Positions 17,881 to 26,500 of a stretch of 64,000 nucleotides of DNA are shown here, piece by piece. The stretch is from positions 3,782,001-3,846,000 of the forward strand of contig NC_014100.1 of the NCBI RefSeq assembly GCF_000092285.1, given 5' to 3'. Numbering within the stretch: the first letter of the stretch is position 1; each line of letters begins with the position of its first letter. The notes below the pieces were generated by a model that had not been told where the DNA came from, made no database searches, and saw nothing but the letters and a program-made list of their open reading frames with translations. This DNA is from Caulobacter segnis ATCC 21756. GTDB lineage: Bacteria; Pseudomonadota; Alphaproteobacteria; Caulobacterales; Caulobacteraceae. Made by a program: the position numbers and the translations under genes.

Positions 17881-18022
17881 GGAAAATCTCCGCCTCTCGT
17901 CAAGCCATCCCGGACGTAGGGGAAGGATGGCTCACGCAAAACGTCGTTAACACGAACCTACACCAGGGACCACAGCCACCCGCCCCAAAACTAGTAATAT
18001 GCAGGCCCAGGCACACACCTTT

Positions 18023-18044
18023 GAGTGTAATTAAAATCACACTC
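18023..18044. repeat. Inverted repeat GAGTGT / ACACTC
   Basis: Perfect 6-bp arms around an AT-rich 10-base spacer, in the 257-bp gap downstream of bcsZ and upstream of the minus-strand gene at 17880. It could be an operator or a weak terminator; no other feature is visible in this gap. Confidence 0.4.
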
Positions 18045-18137
18045 GCCGCGAAAACGAGCAATGAAGCGGACTATATTTCAGATCGTCGTTATCTGCACGG
18101 CGGCGTAATGGCGCACGGCGAGGCTTGACGACGACGA

Positions 18138-19202
18138 TCAGGACTTGGGCTTGGGCTTGGCCGCCGACTTGGTCTTCTCGCGCCGTTCGTCGGCGGCGAT
18201 CTGGCTGAGGATCAGCAGGGACGAGGAATAGTAGTCCTCGTTCTGGATCCGGGCGGACGAGGCCTTGCCGGTCAGGGCCAGGTCCGCGACGCTGACCATG
18301 CCGACCGGCGCGGCGAACGGGGCGACTTCGCCGGTGCGCACGTCGATCCAGGCCGGGGCCGGCTTGCCCGCCGCGCGGAACGAAGTCCACCAGCGCTTGA
18401 CCGGATCCAGCGAGGCGTCGCCGCAGCGGCCCGACCAGCACATGTAGAGCGGCACCCGTATGGCGTCGAAACCGAAGCGCGGCGGGCGGTCGGGGTCGGT
18501 CCACATGGCGCCGGCCGTGTCGACCTTCACCCAGTCGACGGGCAGGTCCGTGGCGCCGAAGCGGGCGTCGCGAAGGGCCCTGAGCGTCTCGTCCCGGACC
18601 ATCGGCCAGGGCGACTTCGGCTCGCGCGCGGCGAAGGCGTCAAGCGCCGGCATGATCGCGTAGGACGGGTTGAAAATCATCCCCTGGGCGTTGACGAAGC
18701 CGTCGACGCCCGGGACCAGCAGAGTCCGGTTCCCCTGCTTGACCAGCAGCTTGCTCAGGATCGCGCTGCGGATCTGAGCGCTGGCCTCGAGATATTCGGG
18801 GCGCTTCCAGCGCTCGCCGCCGCGCAGCAGGGCCCAGGCGATCAGCATGTCGCCGTCCAGGGCGTTGTTCGGATCGGGGGTGTGCAGATCCCCCGTGGGG
18901 ATGTAGCGCCACTTGAACAGGCGCGTGTCCGGCCGCGACAGGGTCTTGTCGGTCCAGGTCCACATCTTCTTGAAGGTCGCCGGATCATCATAGGCCGTGG
19001 CCATGATCATCGCGAAGCCCTGGCCTTCGGAGTGGCTGACATTGCCGTTGCCGGTGTCGACCACCCGCCCGTCGGCCTGGAGGAACCGGGTCTTGTAGTC
19101 CGCCCAGTTGCCGGGCGTAGGCGCGGCGCAGGCGCTCATGGTCACCGCCTGGAAGCCCAGGGCCGCGACCACCAGCAGCATGGCTCCGCGCCTAGAGGCC
19201 AT
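18138..19202 (-). CDS. bcsZ: Cellulase BcsZ (GH8), last gene of the cellulose operon
   Basis: A 354-residue glycoside hydrolase family 8 endoglucanase. The acid catalyst is E59 in SHSEGQGFAM and the conserved ALDGDMLIAWAL (about 114-125) follows. In bcs operons this periplasmic enzyme trims stray glucan chains during export. The N-terminus is a signal sequence ending in TMSACA; a lipoprotein cysteine is possible there. The C-terminus is a lysine/proline tail (KSAAKPKPKS). The start overlaps the end of bcsD by 11 bp. Confidence 0.92.
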   Translation of the reverse strand: MASRRGAMLLVVAALGFQAVTMSACAAPTPGNWADYKTRFLQADGRVVDTGNGNVSHSEGQGFAMIMATAYDDPATFKKMWTWTDKTLSRPDTRLFKWRYIPTGDLHTPDPNNALDGDMLIAWALLRGGERWKRPEYLEASAQIRSAILSKLLVKQGNRTLLVPGVDGFVNAQGMIFNPSYAIMPALDAFAAREPKSPWPMVRDETLRALRDARFGATDLPVDWVKVDTAGAMWTDPDRPPRFGFDAIRVPLYMCWSGRCGDASLDPVKRWWTSFRAAGKPAPAWIDVRTGEVAPFAAPVGMVSVADLALTGKASSARIQNEDYYSSSLLILSQIAADERREKTKSAAKPKPKS

Positions 19203-19701
19203 AGGAGAATTCCAGGACGTCGTCGCTGGCGCCCTCGCGGTGGGTGGCGGTCATTTCCGGGCGCCCCCCCTGGCTTTGCAGCCAGACGGTGTAGACGCCT
19301 TCCAGCAGCGCGCAGAAGGCGCGGCGCCAGTGGCCGCTGGCGTCTTCCAGATATTGGCCCGGATAGGCGCGGTGGCGGATGGCGATGGCGCTGTCGGCCA
19401 GCGACAGGGACACATAGCCCCAGTCCATCTCGGCCAGCACGACGTTCAGCGAGGCTTCGAGCTCCTCCAGGGTCTTGACCGGCGGCAGGGCGACCGAGCG
19501 CGACACGCGCAGGCCGATCTGGCGGTAGAAGCCCCAGGCCTCCTGGGCGCTGAAGTTCTCGAACAGCTCGTCGGCCATGGCGAGCATGACGGCGCGCCAC
19601 TGCGCGCTGAACTGACGGGCGGCCAGGTAGCGCAGGTCGGCCGCGTCGGCGACCTTGGCGGCTTCCGGCGCGGCGGTCCGGGACGAAAGACTCTTCAACA
19701 T
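19192..19701 (-). CDS. bcsD: Cellulose synthase subunit D
   Basis: A 169-residue protein matching BcsD in size, position and pattern: ARQFSAQWRAVMLAMADELF then WGFYRQIGLRVSRSVALPPV, and a C-terminal YTVWLQSQGG. BcsD is a periplasmic or scaffold octamer that bundles nascent glucan chains and promotes crystalline cellulose. It has no signal peptide, as usual. It starts 9 bp after bcsC and overlaps bcsZ by 11 bp, so the three are one transcript. Confidence 0.8.
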   Translation of the reverse strand: MLKSLSSRTAAPEAAKVADAADLRYLAARQFSAQWRAVMLAMADELFENFSAQEAWGFYRQIGLRVSRSVALPPVKTLEELEASLNVVLAEMDWGYVSLSLADSAIAIRHRAYPGQYLEDASGHWRRAFCALLEGVYTVWLQSQGGRPEMTATHREGASDDVLEFSYGL

Positions 19702-19710
19702 CGGTCGTTC

Positions 19711-22700
19711 CTATTGGCTGGCCAGGATCCGCCGCAGATAGAAGCGGAACTTGTACTCATTGTAGATCCCGAAGGTGTCGAGCGAGAGTTCGCCGCCGGC
19801 GGCCGAGCCGCCCCGGAACTTGTACTCGCCCAACAGCTGGCCGGTCAGGCCGATGCCGGTCTTGCTGGCCGAGTCGTAGCGGGCCAGGACCGTGCTGTCG
19901 GCCGCCGCATAGGACTCGATGGCCTGCTGGGCCGCCGGGTTGTTCGGGAAGATCGGCGAGCTGTCTTCGCTGTACGACTGCACGCCGACGCTGAAGCCCG
20001 CCTTGGCCCGCCAGTGCTCGCGCTCCTTGGTGTACGACACCGGCAGGGCGACGCTGACGAACTGCTGCGGGCTGAAATAACCGCCCTGTCCGAAGCTGAA
20101 GAAGCGCAGGTTGCGATCATAGGCCTGCATGTTGGCGTTGAGGCCGATCTGCAGCTGGTCGCCGTCGCTGTCGATCGGGCGGAAATAGGCCCCGGCGTTG
20201 ATCTCGTAGCCGGTGTTCCGCGCGACGTTGACGCCGGTCAGACGGCGATAGGCGGCGTCCAGATAGGCGCCGGCCGAGCCGAAGTTGGCCGAGGCGCCCA
20301 GGCTGGCGTTGCGCCGGATCACCCCGCCCCACTCGACGCCCGTCAGCGGGTCGCGGTCGCCGGAATAGGCCAGCACGCTGTCGGTCACCGGACGCTGCTC
20401 GATCGTGGCCCGCACCTGGGCCTCGCCGATGTCGAGACGCCCGGTCAGGCCGCCGGTGAAGCGCTTGCGCATGAAGCCCAGCGGCGTGACGCCGGCGTCC
20501 AGCGAGATCGGGCCGGAATCGTAGAACACCGACACCCCGGCGCCGGCCTCGCTGCGGCTGTCCAGCGCGGGCAGGACGATGGTGTTGCCGGCGACGATCG
20601 CTTCGGCGTTGACCAGCGGGTTGGTCCCGATGTTGGCGATCGCGGCCTGCTTGGGCGCGCCGGCGCTGATGATCACCGGATTGACCGCTACGCCCAGGCG
20701 TCCGATCCCGAACGGCGAGACCGAGGCGGCGATGCGGGTGTTGGCCTCGAACAGGCGGCTCGTGCCCTCCTCGCCGCTGCGGGCGCGCATGTTGGCCACG
20801 CCCTCCAGCTGCGGGGCGGTCGATTGGCGCAGCGCGGCGATCTCGCGACGGACCTTGGTCGGCAGCGGCGCGGAAGCGTCGGCGGCCGAGCCGACCACCT
20901 GGGTCCGGCCCGTGGCGGCGTAGGCGCGCGGCGGCGTGTAGGCCGGCGCGGGCGTCGGCATCGGCGCCAGGGCGGCCGGCGCGGCGCCGTAGGGCGAGGC
21001 TTGGTAGGCCGGAGCCGCATAGCTCGGCGCGGAGTCGACCGGCGACAGGCCGGCCTGCGCGTAGGACGGCGTAGCCGTCGGGTTCGAGTTGGCCGGCAGG
21101 CTGAGACCGCCGCTCATCGCGCCCGGATCGCTCTGCGGCGAGTTCGACGGAATGGGCGCGAAGCTCTGGACCGGGGCCGGCGCGTAGGACGCGTAGGCCT
21201 GCGGCTGAGCCGTCGCCGCGTTCGGAAGCTGCGGCAGGGCGAAGGTGGGCGCGGCGGCCGACACCGCCGGCGCGCCGTAGGTCGGGGCGCCATAGGACGG
21301 AGACTCCGCCGCCTGGGCCATCGCGCGCGCGGCGAACGGGTTGGGACCCAGAGCGCCGCCGAGGCTGGCCGGGGCGCCGGGCTGACCGCCCTGCCCGCGC
21401 GCCAACAGGCCCTGGGCGCGTTCGAACGCCTTCAGCGCGGCGCGCTCGCGGCCCCGCGCCTGCTCCATCTGACCAAGCTGGTAGTAGAGGTCGGCGTTGT
21501 TCGGCTGGATCGCGATCGCGCGACGCAGCAGGTCGTTGGCGCGGTCGTAGTCGCCCGTCCGGACCGCGACGCGGGCCGAGCCGGCCAGCGCCTCGTAGTC
21601 GTTCGGATTGATCGACAGCAGGGCGTCGTAGGTCTGGGCCGCCTGAGGGGCCAGGTCGCCGGTGTCGTAGAGGCGGGCCAGGGCCGACAGCAGCATCGGA
21701 TCGCGCGGCGCGACCGTGAAGCCTTGCGACAGGGTGTCGAAGGCGCCGGCGAAATCGCCCGCCAGGCGCAGGCGGTCGGCGCGGCGGGCGCTGTAGAGCG
21801 CCGCCAGGCCGCGGTACTCGCTTTGCGGCTGCTGCTGCGAGGCGGCGTTGAGCAGGTTGATCGCGGCGGCGTCCTGCCCGGTCTGGGCCAGCACCGCCAG
21901 GAAGCCCGAGGCCTCCGACGGCTTGAAGCTCGCGGGCGGCTGGCGGGCGGCTTCCAGCGCCAGAGCGGTCGACTGATAGCTGTCGCCGAGGTCCAGCAGG
22001 GTCTCGGCGATGCGACCGCGCACGCCGAAGCTGGGCGAGGTGCGGGACATCAGGCCGCGCAGCAGGCTGACGCCGTCGACCGGGCGGCCCTGGGCGCCCC
22101 AGCGCTTGGCCTGCTCGATGGCGCTGAGGGCGTCCACGCGGGCGATCAGATCCCTCACCGCGCGGGTGCGGCTGGCCTCGGGCACGCGACGCAGGAGGCC
22201 GACGGCCTCCTCGTTGCGGCCGCGCGATTCCGAGTACAGCGCGGCGGCCTGAAGGGCCTCCGGATCGCTGGACTGGTACAGCGGGGCCATCAGCGACTGG
22301 GCCTCGGCCTCCTGGCCTTGATCCGCCAGGAACTTGGCGTAGTCGTAGCGCGACCAGGGATTGTTCGGATTGGCGGTCAGGGCGGCCGACAGGGCCGCGC
22401 CGGAGCCGAAGGTGTCGCCGCGCTTCTGCAGTTCGTTGGCGCGAGCGCGTTCGATGGCGGCGCGCGTCTGGCCGGCCGTGGGGCCAGTCAGGTTCGCGGC
22501 GATCTCGCTGGCCTCGTCATAGCGGGCCTGGTCGGCCAGGGCCTGGGCGAGGCCGGCGACGGCCTCCGGCCGCTGCGGCGCGGTGGCCAGGGCGGCGCGG
22601 AACGCGGTCTCGGCGTCGGTCGGGCGGCCCAAGGCGGCCAGGGACTGGCCCCAGAGGACCTGCGCCTCAATGCGATCGGGGTTCTGGCCGTTGGCCAACG

Positions 22701-23535
22701 GGCGAGCGTCCTGCTCGGCCTGGGCGAAGCGACCGCCCTCGTAAGCCGCACGGGCGCGCGACAGGGTCGAGAAGAACTGGGCCGAGCGCAGGGCCTCGCC
22801 CCAGCGCTGCTCGCCCGACGCGCCGCCGCTGGCGCGCTTCAGCAGCGTCTCGGCGTCGGCGAACCGGCCTTGCTGCAGGCGGATGATCCCAAGCCCGCCG
22901 GCGGCGTCGAGGTCGTTCGAGCGTTCGCGCAGGGCCTGGTTGAACAGGCGCTCGGCGCCGGCGAGGTCCTTGCGCTCCAGCGCCTCGAAGCCGGCCGCGC
23001 GCGAGGCGCCGCTGGGATCGATCGGCGGCGAAGGCTTGGTCTCGGTCCTGCCCTGGCGGGGATCGACCACCGCCGTGTCCTGGCTGTTGGCGACCGAACT
23101 GGCGAAGCGCGTCTTCAGCGCCCTGTCCAGCGCCACGACCCGGGGGTCGGACGCACTGGTGACGGCGCGCAGCTGCCGCAGCCAGCGGTCGCCCGCCCCG
23201 ACATCGCCGTCCTCGATGGCGTAGGTGGCCAGACGCTGCAGCACCTGCGGGTTATTCGGGCTCTCCTTCAGCGCCCGTTGCAGGGCCTGAAGGCTGAGAT
23301 CGTTGCGCCCGCGCTTGCGCTGGCTGGCCGCCTGGTTGAGCAGCACCTGCACCACGCCGCCCTGGGTGGCGCCCTGGGCCGGCGGCGGCGCGGCCACCTC
23401 CGGCTTCAGCGTCTTGGCCCCGGGGACCAGCGGCTGGGCCGCCGGCTTGTCGGTCGGCAGGCGAGGTTGGACCTGGGCGATCGCCGTCGAGGCCAGCAGG
23501 CTCGACGCCAGAGAGATAAAGGCGATCGTCCTCAT
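19711..23535 (-). CDS. bcsC: Cellulose export channel BcsC (TPR plus beta-barrel)
   Basis: A 1274-residue outer-membrane protein with a signal peptide (ISLASSLLASTAIAQ). Residues about 70-720 are tetratricopeptide repeats that form the periplasmic scaffold (for example ALQRALKESPNNPQVLQRLA and NNADLYYQLGQMEQARGRER). About 740-880 is an unusually long Ala/Pro/Tyr/Ser-rich linker with repeats such as YGAPTYGAPA and SYAAPAYQASPYG. The last ~370 residues are the BCSC_C beta-barrel through which glucan leaves the cell, ending LRRILASQ. Its ATG overlaps the TGA of bcsAB (ATGA). Confidence 0.95.
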   Translation of the reverse strand: MRTIAFISLASSLLASTAIAQVQPRLPTDKPAAQPLVPGAKTLKPEVAAPPPAQGATQGGVVQVLLNQAASQRKRGRNDLSLQALQRALKESPNNPQVLQRLATYAIEDGDVGAGDRWLRQLRAVTSASDPRVVALDRALKTRFASSVANSQDTAVVDPRQGRTETKPSPPIDPSGASRAAGFEALERKDLAGAERLFNQALRERSNDLDAAGGLGIIRLQQGRFADAETLLKRASGGASGEQRWGEALRSAQFFSTLSRARAAYEGGRFAQAEQDARPLANGQNPDRIEAQVLWGQSLAALGRPTDAETAFRAALATAPQRPEAVAGLAQALADQARYDEASEIAANLTGPTAGQTRAAIERARANELQKRGDTFGSGAALSAALTANPNNPWSRYDYAKFLADQGQEAEAQSLMAPLYQSSDPEALQAAALYSESRGRNEEAVGLLRRVPEASRTRAVRDLIARVDALSAIEQAKRWGAQGRPVDGVSLLRGLMSRTSPSFGVRGRIAETLLDLGDSYQSTALALEAARQPPASFKPSEASGFLAVLAQTGQDAAAINLLNAASQQQPQSEYRGLAALYSARRADRLRLAGDFAGAFDTLSQGFTVAPRDPMLLSALARLYDTGDLAPQAAQTYDALLSINPNDYEALAGSARVAVRTGDYDRANDLLRRAIAIQPNNADLYYQLGQMEQARGRERAALKAFERAQGLLARGQGGQPGAPASLGGALGPNPFAARAMAQAAESPSYGAPTYGAPAVSAAAPTFALPQLPNAATAQPQAYASYAPAPVQSFAPIPSNSPQSDPGAMSGGLSLPANSNPTATPSYAQAGLSPVDSAPSYAAPAYQASPYGAAPAALAPMPTPAPAYTPPRAYAATGRTQVVGSAADASAPLPTKVRREIAALRQSTAPQLEGVANMRARSGEEGTSRLFEANTRIAASVSPFGIGRLGVAVNPVIISAGAPKQAAIANIGTNPLVNAEAIVAGNTIVLPALDSRSEAGAGVSVFYDSGPISLDAGVTPLGFMRKRFTGGLTGRLDIGEAQVRATIEQRPVTDSVLAYSGDRDPLTGVEWGGVIRRNASLGASANFGSAGAYLDAAYRRLTGVNVARNTGYEINAGAYFRPIDSDGDQLQIGLNANMQAYDRNLRFFSFGQGGYFSPQQFVSVALPVSYTKEREHWRAKAGFSVGVQSYSEDSSPIFPNNPAAQQAIESYAAADSTVLARYDSASKTGIGLTGQLLGEYKFRGGSAAGGELSLDTFGIYNEYKFRFYLRRILASQ

Positions 23536-26500
23536 CGCGGGTCCACTTCCCTGTCGGCCAGGCGCTTACGCTCAAGGGCGCCGAGCACGACCCAGAAGCC
23601 TAGCCCGATTACCAGCGAAGCGCCGATCACCGCCAGAGCCAGCAGCAACGGATTGCGGCTGCACCACCACATAACCGCCACCCACCACGGCAGGTGACCA
23701 GACCAGAAGCCCGGCGCAACCTGGAAGCTATTGAAGCTCTTGTCGGTCGCGATGGCCAGGTCGCCCTGCATCGCGGCGTTGGCTTCCGGCTTGTCCATGG
23801 CGTTGACGAGTTCGGGCAACCGCGCCGGCGTGGCCGACAGGACGGCGACCACCACGCGGGTCTTGTCGAACGGCGAGCGCCAGCTGGTGACGCCCGTGAA
23901 GTCGCTGTTCGTCACCAGGGCGGCGTCGGCGGCGACCGGGTTGCGCTGGTCGACATTGGAGCCGAAGCGCGAGAACAGGCGCGTGATCGGCGAGTTCGAG
24001 GCCACGCGCAGCTGGCTGCCTTCCACCCGAACGGGAGCGTTCTGGAACAGCTCCGAGGCTTGCGAGGCCAGCGACAGCGGGCCCACCACCAGGATGTCGC
24101 GACCGCGGAGGCTGGGCGACTCGCCCGGATGGGCGATCGTGACGCCTACGGCAGGCGCGCCGGTGGAGTCGCCGATGCGGCCGATCAGGGTGAACAGCGC
24201 CTGCAGCGTGTCCGGCTGCGGTTGCTGCGGGATCAGGACCAGGGTCTCCGAAAGGTCGGCGACGCGGCTGAACGGGAAGCCGGAGCTGGCGAAGAACGCC
24301 AGGTCGGGCATGCGCGAGAAGTGGTGCGCGCCGGTCAGGTCCAGCGTCGAGTCGGCGTCGATGCCCACGCGGATGCCGACCGGAAGCGTGCCTTGGCAGG
24401 CGCCCTTCTTGTTGCTGTGCAGGTCATAATAGAACTGCAGCTGGTTCTGGCCGAAAATGTTGTAGCCGGGAATGTCCACCGACGCCGTCTGCTGGGTCGC
24501 CGAGACGCCGATGGCGTCGCGGACCTTGGCGGCGGTCCGTTCCGGGCGCAGCGGGATCGAGCGGATGTACTTGTCGTTGGCCAGCACATCCAGGCGCGAC
24601 ATCGAATAGTCGAGCCACGGACCGGCGGGATAGCGATAGCCGAAGGTCAGCTTGGCGCCCGTGCGCGGCCAGAAGAACAGGTCCGGCGCGGTGCGGAATT
24701 CGGCCGTCAGCAGACCGGGGCGAAGACCCGAGCCTTCCAGGTAGGATTGCCCAACCAGGTCGCCCAGCCGCACCGGACGGCGGGTGTCGACCCAACGTGG
24801 CGCGTCATAGGGCTGGCGGCGCGCGATCGGCTGCGGCGTGATCTGGGCGCTCTGGCCCGAGAGGCTCTTGGGCGAGGCGGCCAGCACCCGCGCGGCCGAC
24901 AGGACGTCCTCGTCGGAACCGCCGGTGATCACCAGCAGGGAGGCGTAGGGGTTGCGCGGGTTGCGCACCAGGCTGATCGTCGGTCCGGCGGCGTCCGGGA
25001 CCACCCAGCCGCCGATCTGACTGCCGCCGCGCGCCAGCACGACCGCGTTGCCGTCCGGCAGGTCGCTGAACAGCACCGGGAACGAGAAGCCGTGGAAGCT
25101 GGCGGTCATGCCGAAATAGGACGCGGTCGCCGCGCCGGCGGCGATCAGGTCGTTGGACGGCGCGCCGGCGAACACGAACGGCAGCTTCAGCTGACGGCCT
25201 TCCGTCGCGTCGAAAAACGGACCAGGCAGGCGCGAGAGCGAGTCGCCCACCGACAGCTGCTGCATGGTCAGGGTCAGGCGGCTGCGGGTGTTGCTGATAT
25301 TGGCCCACAGCGTCGAGTGCAGCGGATCCTCGCAGCTGCGCGTGTAGTGGCTGATGAAGCGGAAGCCCAGGCGGTTCTCGTTGGTGAACAGGCCCGGATC
25401 GATCGGCAGGGTGACGACCACGCCGCCGGCGCCGTCCGGCGTCAGGGGCACGGTGCCGATCACCTCGTCGTTCATCAGCACGGTCAGGTGGCTGAGGTCC
25501 GCCAGAAGCTGCGGGGAATAGGCGAAGTTCAGCGTCAGCTGAGCCTGGGTGACGACCTCGTCCTGACGCAGGTTCACCGGGATGCCGGCCTCGGCCGCCG
25601 AGCCGATCAGGCGCAGCGGTCGATTAACCTTAAGATCCTCCAGCGTCATCGACAGGCTGCGGATGCCGCCCGTGGAGACGGCCTTGGCCGGGGCGGCGGC
25701 GCCGGGCGCGGCCGGCCCAGCGGCGGCGGGACGGCTCGCGGCGCGCGCCGTCTGGGCGTGGCCCTCGCTCGGCGCCAGCAGGCCAAGACCCAGCGCCACG
25801 GCCAGGATCGCGGCCATCGTCGAGGCGCCCGCGCGGTTGTAGGCCGCCGACGCCCGCGGCGTATCGCGATGGCGCCACCAGAACATGATCGACAGAGACG
25901 CGCGCATCAGGTCGGTGAAGGACTGCCAGGCCGACCAGGACACGTGGTCGTCGATCAGCGGCCAGGCGTCGGCGCGCCCCATGACGACGCGCACCAATTG
26001 CCGGCGCGACTCCAGCGTCATTTCCGTGAACATGAACCTCAGCCCGCCCTTCCCGCTTCCCAACATCTTGACCGGGAACCCAAATGTCTTTTCGGCCGCG
26101 AACACCTCGACGTGGGTCACGGTCCGTCCCTCTAGGACCTCTTCGTCCGGCGCCGGAACCGCCATGCCGCCCATCGAGATGTTCATCGTCTCGGTGGACA
26201 GCACATGGCCGTCGTCGAAATAGAGCCGCGTGGGCAAAACAACGCCCAAGTGCTCGTGTTTGCGGACCTGCCGCGTCTCGCGCCCCACCGCGATCGCCGT
26301 GATCAGGATCAGCAAGCTGAAGCTTGACCAGCCCACGTTCAGCATGATCGTGCCCAACTGCACATCGAAATACTGCGGCAACAGCAGCTTGGCGATCCCC
26401 GAACCGATCCCACCGAACAACAGGCCCGTGGTGATCAGCAGAGGCAAGAGAACCTTGAAGTCGAAATAGCCTTCCTCAAGCAGCCCGCCCTTGTCGGTGA

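Noticed and set aside
19108..23697. A 1529-codon open frame on the plus strand opposite bcsC
   Set aside because: It is antisense to a clear BcsC protein and arises from high GC at the third codon position; its translation is Arg/Ala/Gly-rich with no domain.
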